Assembly (NCBI GenBank): GCA_027491075.1
Contig: JAIXWX010000019.1
Location: 97,792 to 161,791 of the forward strand
From: Flavobacteriales bacterium
Lineage (GTDB): Bacteria > Bacteroidota > Bacteroidia > Flavobacteriales_D > Sanyastnellaceae
Length of the DNA: 64,000 nt
Direction: 5' to 3'
Under the pieces are notes generated by a model, which saw only the letters and a list, made by a program, of their open reading frames with translations, had not been told where the DNA came from and searched no databases. Below are positions 51,746-61,400 of the stretch, piece by piece. Position 1 is the first letter of the stretch, and the number at the start of each line of letters is the position of its first letter. The translations under genes were made by a program, and so were the position numbers.

Positions 51746-53170
51746 CTACGAAAACCCCACCAGATAGAGCTCCTTTTGCGCTCTTGTAAAGGCCGTATAC
51801 ATCCATCTGTTCAATTCCACTCCGTACATCTCCTCCGTTACATAACCTTGATCTACTACAACCATAGGCCATTGTCCTCCTTGAGCTTTATGACAGGTAA
51901 TGGCATAAGCGAATTTCACATGGAGGGCATTGTAATAAGGATCCGCTTGAACAGCTTTGCGAATTTTAGGTACAGAGTCTAGGTCTTGATAATCCTGAGC
52001 TATGGTAGTCCACAGCTCTTTCATTTTTTCATAGCTCATTCCGGCCGATTCCTCCCAAATTGTGGAGCAGAGCAGAATCACCTCCATTTCTGGTATTTCT
52101 GGGTAATCCGCTAAGGTGACCACCGCTGTGCAAAAGCGAAAAGATCCTCTGTCTTCAAATTTCCTTATTCGTTCGATGATTATCACATCTCCATTAGCTA
52201 TGAAACCTGCTGAAGCCGACGAGCCTTCTTCTAACCAAAAATAATTATTCTTCAATACCATCATCCGATCTCCGGAGTTTATCTCATCTTCATTTCCGAG
52301 AATACGAATGCGAACTTGTTGATTATACTTGATCGCATTCTTATTGGATCGAGTAATAATGATTGTTCCGTCTTTACCATAATTTCTAAATCCTGCTTCA
52401 ACAATTGGCTGAAGATCGGTTTCCACTTTGTTGATATCTGTAAATCCCGCAGTTTGAATCACAGGATATTGTGGAACACCTTTAATGATTAATTCTCGCA
52501 GCGCCGTGGCATTTTCTAAAATACCGCTTCCACCCTGCTGTCGAATAACTTCATTTAGCTCTACCTCTGCAATGTTCAAAGAGAACTCATCTCTTAAGAA
52601 AGCTATATCGAGTGCAGGACTTTTATTACTACCAACAGGAGGCAATTGAGCTCCATCACCTATAAGCACCATGCTGCATCTTTCTCCTGAAAAAATATGA
52701 GATACCAGATCTTCCAGCAAATCTCCTGTTGCAAGATCATCGCGGGTCATTTGAAATCTTTCAGTCCCAATCATCGAAGCTTCGTCCACAAAAAAAACAG
52801 TATTCTCCAGTTCGTTTTCCTTCAATTCAAACCAAACGTTTCCATTTCGATCGGTCTTCCGAAAATAAATTTGTTTGTGAATCGTCGATGCCGGACGACC
52901 ACTATAGTTGGAAAGCACTTTGGCAGCCCTACCCGTTGGGGCTAGAAGCACCACATTTTTACCAATCTCTTGAAGGGCTCGAACCATAGCAGAAACAGTG
53001 GTCGTTTTTCCTGTACCTGCGTAACCCTTAATCATTAGTGCGCATCTCGGTTTATTGGAGAAAACCATTCTTGCAAAAGCATAGAACAGTCTTTTCTGCC
53101 CAGCAGTGGGCTGAAAAGAAAAATGCCTTAACAAGGCACTTTCAAATACTTCAGGCAAGATTTCATCCAT
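51746..53170 (-). CDS. RecD-like ATP-dependent helicase (AAA_30 / UvrD-C)
   Basis: 474 residues from ATG 53170 (MDEILPEVFE); the track start is a GTG 18 bases upstream. Superfamily 1 helicase motifs: Walker A GYAGTGKTTTVSAM near residue 50, motif Ia LLAPTGRAAKVL, motif II VFFVDEASM, motif III VLIGDGAQLPPVG, and the C-terminal UvrD-like domain with YAITCHKAQGGQWP and YTAFTRAQKELYLVG. Domain order is that of RecD/Pif1-like 5'-3' helicases, shorter than RecD2. It probably unwinds DNA in repair or replication. An inverted repeat lies in its upstream region. Confidence 0.92.
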   Translation of the reverse strand: MDEILPEVFESALLRHFSFQPTAGQKRLFYAFARMVFSNKPRCALMIKGYAGTGKTTTVSAMVRALQEIGKNVVLLAPTGRAAKVLSNYSGRPASTIHKQIYFRKTDRNGNVWFELKENELENTVFFVDEASMIGTERFQMTRDDLATGDLLEDLVSHIFSGERCSMVLIGDGAQLPPVGSNKSPALDIAFLRDEFSLNIAEVELNEVIRQQGGSGILENATALRELIIKGVPQYPVIQTAGFTDINKVETDLQPIVEAGFRNYGKDGTIIITRSNKNAIKYNQQVRIRILGNEDEINSGDRMMVLKNNYFWLEEGSSASAGFIANGDVIIIERIRKFEDRGSFRFCTAVVTLADYPEIPEMEVILLCSTIWEESAGMSYEKMKELWTTIAQDYQDLDSVPKIRKAVQADPYYNALHVKFAYAITCHKAQGGQWPMVVVDQGYVTEEMYGVELNRWMYTAFTRAQKELYLVGFS

Positions 53171-53181
53171 ACGCTTTTGGT

Positions 53182-53196
53182 CCCACACAGTGTGGG
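53182..53196. promoter_or_regulatory. 15-bp perfect inverted repeat upstream of the helicase gene
   Basis: CCCACACAGTGTGGG: two 7-base arms around a single A, 12 bases before the helicase ATG. It is GC-rich compared with its surroundings. It could be an operator or an mRNA leader hairpin (a one-base centre leaves a shorter real stem). Confidence 0.45.
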
Positions 53197-53223
53197 CACC
53201 CGTCTTAAATCAATAAATAGAGA

Positions 53224-54033
53224 TTACCAAATCTCAATCGTATCTGTTATAAAATTTCTAACTCCCAATTGAAAAAGCTCATCTGCTCTTTGCTTGTCAT
53301 TCACCGTCCAAGCGCTCAAGTCCATTCCAAAGGTAAAACAAGTTTCTACTAATTCTTGATCAATCAGATCGTGAAGAGATCCCCAACCTTCGGGAATGAA
53401 ACCTAACTCTTCTAACATAGCATCCACCTCCACCGCTTTATCGGCATTTAAAACAGTGAGTGGAACATCAATCCCTTTCTTATCTAAAGCCTTAAGAATC
53501 CGCACATCGAAACTCTGAACTACTATAGGCCACTGCGGATCGATCGAGTCTAGCGTTTTCAAAAATAAATCCGTGTATGCATCAGGCCCCGGATGGTACT
53601 TCCCGTCTCCCTCAGTAGTTGATTTTATTTCAATGGTCAATTGTGGAAGGTTATCACCCAATTCTTTTTCAAGCAAACCCAAAAGTTCCAATAGAGGAAG
53701 TTTATGCGATTTAACTTTCTGCTGCAATGGAAACTTCTTGTGAGGCAATGTGCCAAAGGAATAAGATTTGATCTCCTCGGCTTTCATTTTGAATAAATTC
53801 AATTGATTCTCCTCGCTGACCAAAATCTCCTCTCCGTTAGGCTTTAAACATAAATCGTGCAGCATAATAGGTTCATGCGCTACGATCAATTGTTTGTCGG
53901 CCGAAACACAAATATCCAGTTCTATAGCGTCCACACCAAGTTTACTTGCGTGTAAAAAAGCACTGAGCGAATTTTCTGGAAAAAGGGCTCTACATCCTCT
54001 ATGACCTTGAATAAAAATTTCCTGACGATCCAA
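53224..54033 (-). CDS. Glycerophosphodiester phosphodiesterase
   Basis: 269 residues of the GDPD TIM-barrel family. GHRGCRALFPENSLSAF, with the first catalytic His and metal ligands, ELDICVSADKQLIVAHEP, and the late LSAWTVNDKQ are clear. It hydrolyses glycerophosphodiesters to glycerol 3-phosphate and an alcohol. The start appears to be TTG at 54031-54033: an in-frame stop lies 9 bases upstream and no ATG precedes the GHRG motif. It follows the stop of the upstream thioredoxin gene by 1 base, so it probably depends on coupled translation. No signal peptide. Confidence 0.93.
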   Translation of the reverse strand: MDRQEIFIQGHRGCRALFPENSLSAFLHASKLGVDAIELDICVSADKQLIVAHEPIMLHDLCLKPNGEEILVSEENQLNLFKMKAEEIKSYSFGTLPHKKFPLQQKVKSHKLPLLELLGLLEKELGDNLPQLTIEIKSTTEGDGKYHPGPDAYTDLFLKTLDSIDPQWPIVVQSFDVRILKALDKKGIDVPLTVLNADKAVEVDAMLEELGFIPEGWGSLHDLIDQELVETCFTFGMDLSAWTVNDKQRADELFQLGVRNFITDTIEIW

Positions 54034-54034
54034 T

Positions 54035-55438
54035 TTACTTTAAGTTTTGATTAAGATAAGCTTGCACTTCTCGGATTCCTTTAGGCTTGAGAACAATTTT
54101 TCCTGAAGGATCCAACAAATAAAATACAGGCGTTTTTGTAACGCGATAATCCTTCGCCACTTTGCTTTCCCATTGCTTCATTCCGCATACATTAGGGAAG
54201 GAGAAACCCCGTTCTTTCACGGCCGCTTCCCATGCATTTCTATTGTTGTCAACACTTACCCCAACGATTTCAAAACCTTTAGCTTTAAACGTATCATAAC
54301 AAGCCTTCACTTCGGGAGCTTCTCCTTTGCAATGCTCACACCAACTGCTCCAAAACATCACCAAGGTAAACTTCTTACTGGCCGCCGTTTTCATTAAATC
54401 AAAAGAAGCTCCATCAAGTGTGGTCATTTGAATATTTGGTGGCACATTTCCAATGCTCAATTTCTGAATACTTTCGGCTGTGCTCTTAATTACATTGCTC
54501 AAGTCTGCATCACCACATCCATCACCGTTGATGTACGTATCAATTATATAGGTACAGATATTCTCCATTCCACTTTCATAGAATCCCACCAGCATCTGAT
54601 TCAAAGTAAATTCCAATACTTTATCATCCGCTTTGGCCTGATCGGCAACCATGGCAACACAATTCAAAAATCCGCTTTCTTCACCCTTGCTAAATCCACG
54701 CATAAAATTTTGAATTCTATCCGTTAAGACCGTGCTATGAATAATGCTCTGATCGCTAAAATCAATATTGTCCCAATACTTTCCAATTTCGGTTTTCGTC
54801 GGTTCTTGCTTCCAAGTTAGAAGTTTAGCAAAATGTGTATCAGGATACTTCTCAATGGATTGCTTCTGTAAATTCAATAGTTCCAATTCTTTCGCTGCAA
54901 TTTGTTTATCAAATTCCGATTTCAAAGACGACTTTGCTGCTTGAACTCGTAAGTCTTTTATCGCTTTTAAAAGAGCTGTTTCTTGCGGCAAATAAGTGAA
55001 CCAGCCTTCATTTTCTTTGCTGTTCACGGAAGACATTCCCATATCCAGTCTTCCTGAATTAAATGCGAGTTCAACCACAGGTTCCGTTGGGTTGAGAATA
55101 ATCACCATACTGTTGTTTTCCCCAGCCGATAACATATAGCAACCTTGATTCAATTCCTTTTTTGAGAAAGAAAACACTCCATTTACCACGGCAACAGAAT
55201 CGATCTTTGTGGAGCTTTTGCCATACATCTGAGACAAATACATCTTTTTGATAGAAGGCGCCTTGATTGAGCCCTTCAGCTCGATCGTACCTGAACGCAT
55301 TCCTTTGTTATTGTCGCTGACACCGCTGTAGAAAAAAGCTTGATCTGAACTAACCGCTTTCTGTTCAGAAGCTTGAGGCGCATTTCCGCATCCTATGGTT
55401 AGTATCAACGATGTAAAAACTATGCTTAATAGATTCAT
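54035..55438 (-). CDS. Thioredoxin-family lipoprotein (TlpA/ResA-like with N-terminal DUF4369-like domain)
   Basis: 467 residues. The signal SIVFTSLILTIGCGN carries a lipobox Cys near residue 17. A DUF4369-like beta domain (IELKGSIKAPSIKKMYLSQMYG) and a helical linker are followed by a thioredoxin domain at ~325-467 with active site MFWSSWCEHCKGEAPEV and cis-Pro TKTPVFYLLDPSG. It is likely a periplasm-facing disulphide reductase, as in cytochrome maturation or protein repair. It resembles in layout the protein at 48411-49925, but the two are not close copies. Co-transcribed with the GDPD gene. Confidence 0.9.
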   Translation of the reverse strand: MNLLSIVFTSLILTIGCGNAPQASEQKAVSSDQAFFYSGVSDNNKGMRSGTIELKGSIKAPSIKKMYLSQMYGKSSTKIDSVAVVNGVFSFSKKELNQGCYMLSAGENNSMVIILNPTEPVVELAFNSGRLDMGMSSVNSKENEGWFTYLPQETALLKAIKDLRVQAAKSSLKSEFDKQIAAKELELLNLQKQSIEKYPDTHFAKLLTWKQEPTKTEIGKYWDNIDFSDQSIIHSTVLTDRIQNFMRGFSKGEESGFLNCVAMVADQAKADDKVLEFTLNQMLVGFYESGMENICTYIIDTYINGDGCGDADLSNVIKSTAESIQKLSIGNVPPNIQMTTLDGASFDLMKTAASKKFTLVMFWSSWCEHCKGEAPEVKACYDTFKAKGFEIVGVSVDNNRNAWEAAVKERGFSFPNVCGMKQWESKVAKDYRVTKTPVFYLLDPSGKIVLKPKGIREVQAYLNQNLK

Positions 55439-55502
55439 TTTACTCCTTATTGCCTTACAAATTTAATCAAACCTATTGAATGAAAATACCTGAGCTCTCT
55501 TC

Positions 55503-55510
55503 TATCTTCG
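55503..55510 (+). promoter_or_regulatory. -7-like box, 4 bases from ATG
   Basis: TATCTTCG matches TAnnTTTG with one change and ends exactly 4 bases before the ATG of the 184-aa gene. The nearest upstream TTG is ~24 bases away. Confidence 0.4.
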
Positions 55511-55514
55511 TGCC

Positions 55515-56069
55515 ATGACATATGAAGAGGCCCTGTCATTTTTTGATATTCAGTCCGATTTTCAATCCATTGAGTTGTTCGATGTTATTGATGAAAAACT
55601 CTTTTTAATAAAAAACGAAGTATTACAGAAGTATTCTGTTCCTAGTCTTTTGAATAAAAGAGAGAAGGAATGCCAGCGCATTATATCCGCTCAAAAGGCG
55701 CTTTCCATGCTGGAATCTCCTGATCTTCCGAGTTTCCCTGAAATCGTCTTTACAAAAGAACCCTTACCTTTTCTGGAAACTTACGAACGGATGTTGAGTA
55801 TCGCCAAGCTCCAGATATATAATGCTAAACACGCGCAAACATTGGCTTCAGGCATCCGCTTCTTAGCAGATTTACAAACATCCTATCACGCTTTATTCTT
55901 AGAGGTAATGAAGGCATTTGAATCTTCTGAACACCTTGAAATAGCCGCCTCATTCATCTGGGACAGTGGACCCGTTGTACGTGACTTGAAGGCCAAGAAA
56001 TTGAGCGAAGAATCCATTGCCTTGATACGAAAAGAAGGAGCTAGAATAAAAAAGCTATCTGAGCTCTAG
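55515..56069 (+). CDS. Hypothetical helical protein
   Basis: 184 residues, soluble and almost entirely alpha-helical, beginning MTYEEALSFFDIQSDF. I do not recognise a family and see no signal peptide, metal motif or nucleotide motif. It is a credible gene because of its length, acidic/helical composition and the promoter-like box just upstream. Its end overlaps the convergent PAP2 gene by 15 bases. Confidence 0.75.
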   Translation: MTYEEALSFFDIQSDFQSIELFDVIDEKLFLIKNEVLQKYSVPSLLNKREKECQRIISAQKALSMLESPDLPSFPEIVFTKEPLPFLETYERMLSIAKLQIYNAKHAQTLASGIRFLADLQTSYHALFLEVMKAFESSEHLEIAASFIWDSGPVVRDLKAKKLSEESIALIRKEGARIKKLSEL

Positions 56070-56642
56070 AAAATAAGATGTAGTAGAAAGTTTAAAAAAC
56101 ACAAACGAGAAAAATAATCCTAAGCTACCGCCCATCACCCAGCCCATTAAAATATCTGTAGGGAAGTGCACTCCCATATACAACCTAGAAAAAGAAATCA
56201 AAATTACCCAAGCAAAAAGCATCAGGTATGTAATTCGTTTCAATGGGCGAGTGAGCATGATAAAAAACACCACCACCGCCATGTAGTTAGAAGCGTGAGA
56301 AGAATAAAAACCATATCTACCACCTCGATACAATTGGCCGTTGGGTTCTTGAACCAGATGCAACTGCTCTTTCAATCCTTCCGTGTAGGTTGGTCTCTCC
56401 CTTTTAACTGCCTTCTTGAAAATACCGCTAGCCAGTTGATCCGAACACGTAAGAAGGCAAATCAAGCAGGTAATCATTAGTAAAAATTTCTTTCCTGTAT
56501 ACTTTTTATACAAGAAAAATAACATCGCACTATAAACAGGAATCCAAACCCACTTTTCACTCACATACCAAAAAAAGGAGTCCAATTCTGGAAATCGATC
56601 AGAATTAAAAAATAAAAGAAGGTCCGAGTCAAACATGAACAT
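56055..56642 (-). CDS. PAP2-superfamily membrane phosphatase
   Basis: 195 residues with about five TM segments. Phosphatase motifs: KKAVKRERPTY (KX6RP), YSSHASNYMAV (the usual SGH is SSH here) and SRLYMGVHFPTDILMG. This family dephosphorylates lipid phosphates such as undecaprenyl diphosphate or phosphatidic acid in the membrane. Its start codon overlaps the stop of the acyl-CoA synthetase gene in TAATG, showing coupling to fatty-acid activation. Confidence 0.92.
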   Translation of the reverse strand: MFMFDSDLLLFFNSDRFPELDSFFWYVSEKWVWIPVYSAMLFFLYKKYTGKKFLLMITCLICLLTCSDQLASGIFKKAVKRERPTYTEGLKEQLHLVQEPNGQLYRGGRYGFYSSHASNYMAVVVFFIMLTRPLKRITYLMLFAWVILISFSRLYMGVHFPTDILMGWVMGGSLGLFFSFVFFKLSTTSYFLELR

Positions 56643-58408
56643 TAATCATGATAAATGTTAGCGACAAGGTGCGCGTAATTTTCCATGATCTTCTTTCTCT
56701 TTAATTTTAGCGTAGGCGTGATTTCTCCCTTATCAATAGTGAAAGCACCAGGAAGAATTCGAAAAGCTTTAATCTGTTCCCACTTTCCAAAACGAGAATT
56801 TCGTTTCTCGATTTCTCTTTCTATAAGTTTTTCTGTGGCTTCCAAAGAAAGCAATTCAGCATCGCTCGAATAAGCAATACCTTCTTTCTCTGCCCACAAT
56901 TTTAGGGTGATCAAATCAACAACGATCAAAGCCGCTGGGAAATTTCGGTTTTCACCAATCACCATGCACTGCTCGATATAAATACTTTCTTTCAAAATAT
57001 TCTCAATTAGTTGAGGGGCGATATACTTCCCTCCACTTGTTTTGAACATTTCCTTCTTCCTATCGGTGATTTTCAAAAAGCCATTCTCAATAACGCCAAT
57101 ATCTCCTGTATGAAACCAACCATTTTTCAATACTTCAGAGGTCATCTCTGAATTCTTGTAATACCCCAACATTACGTTCGGACCTTTGCAAATGATCTCA
57201 CCATCCTCGGCAATCTTTACCTCAACATTGTTTATGGGCTTTCCAACACAGCCAACTTCATACATCCCCGCGCGACGGAGGGTATTTACGGAGATAACTG
57301 GAGATGTCTCTGTTAGTCCATAGCCCTCAAAAATTGGTATCCCCGCTCCTGTGAAAAACCTCGCTAATCTTGGTTGAAGGGCAGCACTTCCTGAAGGAAC
57401 AGCTTTAATGCCCGTAAGGCCGAGAGCCGTTTTCACTTTGCTAAACACTAATTTTCTTGCAATGGCCAACTTCAGGTTATACAAACCGCCTTTATCGGGA
57501 TTCCAATCCAGGGCCACTCCCACAGACCATTGAAAGATTTTCTTTTTCAATCCTGTATTTGCTAAGCCCTTTGCAATTACTCCATCATAAAACTTTTCTA
57601 AAAGACGAGGAACTGCAGAAAAGATATGAGGCGTTGTAAAAGCAAGATCATCCTTTACCGTTTCCAAACCACTTAGATATACTCGTACCCCGTTATTGAT
57701 GTAGAGATAATGTAACATTCTTTCATAAATATGGCAGCAAGGAAGAAAGCTCAATGCGGTAGTATCACCTTTAATTAGTTCTGGAAGCCTATCTTCGCTA
57801 TCCATCGCATTGCTTGCGATATTGGCATGAGTTAACATCACTCCTTTCGGCAAACCCGTTGTTCCAGAAGTGTAGATAATGGTTGCCATATCATCGGCCT
57901 TCACTTCTTTCGCAATTCTGTCAACCTCTGATTGATCTGTATCTTTTGAGAGCGCCGCTACTTCCGACCAATGCCTTGCATCCTCTACTTTCTCAAATGT
58001 AAATACCTCCTTCAAAGAAGGTACTTCAGCGGCAATTTGTTTTACTTTCTTTAAAATTTCCGCATCCGAAACGAAGCAGTATATTGATTCCGAATGATTG
58101 AGGATATACTTATAATCATCCTCCGTCATGGTTGGATAAATAGGAATATCAATGGCACCAATTTGCAATATCGCATGATCCATGATATTCCACTCAACAC
58201 GATTGGTTGTTGTAATGAGTGCAATCTTGTCCCCCGGTTTGACACCAAGTGTCAATAGACCTCGAGAAACCTCATTCATTTTTTCGATGAACTCCTCGGT
58301 TGAATATGCTTTCCATGATCCAGCCACTCTAGAAATCATCATCTCCTTTAGAGGAAAGTGATCTCGTTGGTGATAGACAAAATCAAAAAGACGCTTGTAT
58401 TGACTCAT
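56642..58408 (-). CDS. fadD: Long-chain fatty-acid--CoA ligase
   Basis: 588 residues of the AMP-forming acyl-CoA synthetase family, long-chain (FadD15-like) group. P-loop YTSGTTGLPKGVMLTHAN near residue 180, then FEGYGLTETSPVIS, WFHTGDIGVIENGFLKITDRKKEMFKTSGGKY, and the C-terminal lysine region KGEITPTLKLKRKKI. It activates fatty acids to acyl-CoA with ATP, for lipid synthesis or breakdown. Upstream lie a -7-like TATATTCG and a palindrome that overlaps it. Confidence 0.94.
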   Translation of the reverse strand: MSQYKRLFDFVYHQRDHFPLKEMMISRVAGSWKAYSTEEFIEKMNEVSRGLLTLGVKPGDKIALITTTNRVEWNIMDHAILQIGAIDIPIYPTMTEDDYKYILNHSESIYCFVSDAEILKKVKQIAAEVPSLKEVFTFEKVEDARHWSEVAALSKDTDQSEVDRIAKEVKADDMATIIYTSGTTGLPKGVMLTHANIASNAMDSEDRLPELIKGDTTALSFLPCCHIYERMLHYLYINNGVRVYLSGLETVKDDLAFTTPHIFSAVPRLLEKFYDGVIAKGLANTGLKKKIFQWSVGVALDWNPDKGGLYNLKLAIARKLVFSKVKTALGLTGIKAVPSGSAALQPRLARFFTGAGIPIFEGYGLTETSPVISVNTLRRAGMYEVGCVGKPINNVEVKIAEDGEIICKGPNVMLGYYKNSEMTSEVLKNGWFHTGDIGVIENGFLKITDRKKEMFKTSGGKYIAPQLIENILKESIYIEQCMVIGENRNFPAALIVVDLITLKLWAEKEGIAYSSDAELLSLEATEKLIEREIEKRNSRFGKWEQIKAFRILPGAFTIDKGEITPTLKLKRKKIMENYAHLVANIYHD

Positions 58409-58427
58409 ATGTGGTTCTATTCTTCAG

Positions 58428-58447
58428 CGAATATATTGAATCAATAT
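58428..58447 (-). promoter_or_regulatory. fadD promoter box overlapped by a 15-bp palindrome
   Basis: TATATTCG (minus strand, 58428-58435) is a -7-like box 19 bases upstream of the fadD ATG. ATATTGAATCAATAT (58433-58447) is a perfect 7+1+7 palindrome that overlaps it by three bases. This is the layout of a repressor operator; the regulator is unknown. Confidence 0.45.
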
Positions 58448-58466
58448 CAAAATAAAAGGGCTTGAG

Positions 58467-61400
58467 CTATCTCACTACCAATCTTTGAGAACTTTTGGCA
58501 TTTTCTGTACCGATGACCAATAGATACACACCTTGGGAAAGTTCTGAAATATCTACATTCTGCATTCCTCGCGCAAGTCTTTCATAACGAACCAGTTGCC
58601 CGTTGGTATTGAAAATTTCCATAGTAGAGAGCGCTTCATTTGTAATTACCCAAATTTCATTTAACGCAGGGTTCGGCCCGAATGTCCATTCGGTTAAAGT
58701 TTCAGTTTCAGTAACATTGACTATTCCGCAAGATGGATCGTAAGGTTCTCCTGGTGAGCCCTCAAGACAGCCGGCAAACCAATTCTCGGCAGAGCACATG
58801 CTCCCCGAAGCACTCAACAATTCAAGAGTTTTTCCTTGTCCATTTGCTTCCGCAGGCCAAGGATTTAGTGAAGAATAGTGAACGCTCACCATTAACTCTC
58901 CCTGTGGAGTGTAAAAGCGGATGACATCATCATTGTTTGCAAGGTTAAAATCAAACTCTCCGACAGTATTTGTGATACTTGGAAAGCGTGTTTGAAAGTT
59001 TTCCATATTTCCTGAGAACACAAGGAATGAATCAGGTTCTATAATCGTGCCGCCAGGAATCAGCCACTCCGATTGATCTGACTTATCGCGAATTACGAAG
59101 CCACCTAGATCAATTGCATTTGAACTTGTATTTTTAATTTCAAACCATTCGCCTGCATCAGCAAGGGACGACGACCTGTAGTTGATTTCTGTAAGGAGCA
59201 GTGTTGAGTCGCATTCAAAATATGGCTCTCCTGGACTACCATAAATACATCCTTCGAACCACGAATTTGGATCCGCTTCATTGCTTGCATTACTTATTCT
59301 TTCCACAGACCTTCCATATCCATCTGTACCCATGGGCCAAGGCGCGAAGTGTGAATATTCAAGTTCGGAACGAGCCTGATTTTCACGGTCAATCAAAATA
59401 ATTTTATCGTCAAAATTTCCCAGATTAAAGCTTAGACTTCCAACAACATCGTTGACTTCGGGATATGCCACTTCGAAAACATCTAAATTAGAAGCTATCA
59501 CCAATCTTTCTCCAGGTTGTATAACGGTATTCACTGGAATGACGAACTGATTATACCAGTTTTCATTCTGAATTTTCCAAGAACTAACATCTAGTGAAAA
59601 GGAGTGCGGGTTATATAGCTCAATCCAATCTCCAGAGTTTTTAGAAAAATCAGGATGGTACATAAACTCAGAAACCTGAGGAGATGCGTTCTCGTTCGAT
59701 CCAATGAATACTGCAGTGAAAACCTCATCACTAGGAATATTCAATAAGAAAGACCGTACCGGCATATTTTCGTCAAAAATACCATTAGGTAAGAAGTACT
59801 CAAATTCATAACCGGGGTTCGCAATTGCAGTAATGCGCACAGGCACTCCGTTGTAGTAAACACCCGTCCAAGGATATTCAGATTCCTTTGGCTCAATGGT
59901 AGAGATATGTATTCGTCCAGCTCCCGCGGGAAAAACATCTAAAGTGATATTTACTTGATTCGGGAGTTGGAAAAAGTTCTGAATCATGTTTCTTGCTCCA
60001 GGAATCCGAAGTTCATTCCAGTTGAGACTATTCTCCATGGTATTATACCATTGATCATAATTTCCTCCCCAACGCTGATGGTGTCGTTCAATGTAGGGTT
60101 CCACTTGTGACCGAATCTCATTTCCCTTCGCCTCCATATTTTCTTGCTGCCAGACAGAATTGATAAGATCAGCGTATCGATTTATAAAGTAATTTCTGAA
60201 CTCCATATTCTGCAATAGTTTTTCGCAAATGTTATCCATTGCAAAGTCATCATCTACAGCTCTCCATAAGAACTCGTCATTGGGATCTGTGCCATAAAAA
60301 CCCAAGCCAAAATCTAAGTCCATCAACATATACCTCCACTTTCCACTGGGATTATCATAGTGCCAGAACTTCGTATTGTTCTTATATCCACAACTCCAGT
60401 CACAGTTGGCATAATAAGTTTCTGTGGCTATATAATCGGTGAAGTTCTCTAAGTCCAAATGTTCCGATGCTATCTCAAAAAAGTCATCCGCAGCTGCATC
60501 TCCGTTGATTATAACATTGTACATTATTTCAAAAGACTCTGCGCTGCCCTCTTTCACATCAAATCCGAAATAAGTATCAGTTATAAGGCTAACGGAGTCA
60601 GCATCCACTCCATGATTTGACTCACACCAATTCTCGTCCAACACTTCTCTAATTTCATAATGTCCCCAATACTCACCGTTTAAGAAAACCGCAGTTTGGG
60701 AAGCCGCCATATAATCATTCTTGGTGTCTTTCATTACTCGCTGCATGAAAGCATCTCTGCTTCTACCATCCCAATAATCATTTCCCCCATTACGCAGATT
60801 GAAGTTCTTAAATCGAGTAATATCTGGTTTATCCTCAATAAGTGGATATTCTAATTCGTCTGTTCCGTATTCATCTCTGAATCTAACCCTGAAGCTTTTT
60901 TGATCTTGAGCACGCGACCAGCCACCGTGAATAGATAAACCAATCTGAGCTTCCTTTTGAAATTCATTGGTTTCAAAGATTTCAATATAAGACTGCCTTT
61001 CCCAATCCTCCCAGAAGTTAGAGCCGAAGAAAGGATACCATGGATCATAATCAGGCAATCCCAAAACATAAATTCCTATTTCTTCGTCCCACAAATTTTC
61101 AAAATTGGTAGAAATTGACATCACCTTTGTTCCTATCCCAAACTCATTTATCAAATATGTATTCTTCTCCACGGGAGAAGGCAGCAATCCTGCATTGCTA
61201 AAAGCCTTAACGCTAAGGACAGTTGTATTCTCAATGGGGATAGGCTCGAGATATATTTCATCTTCTTCGTTGGGAATAGAACCATCCAATGTATAATGAA
61301 TAACAGATGTTGAACTTTGAGGAATCAATGTAACTAGTTGCGTAGTGTTGTACAAGCCCGCTTGAACAGAAACTAATGGTTTGGGCTCTACTCCCGTTGA

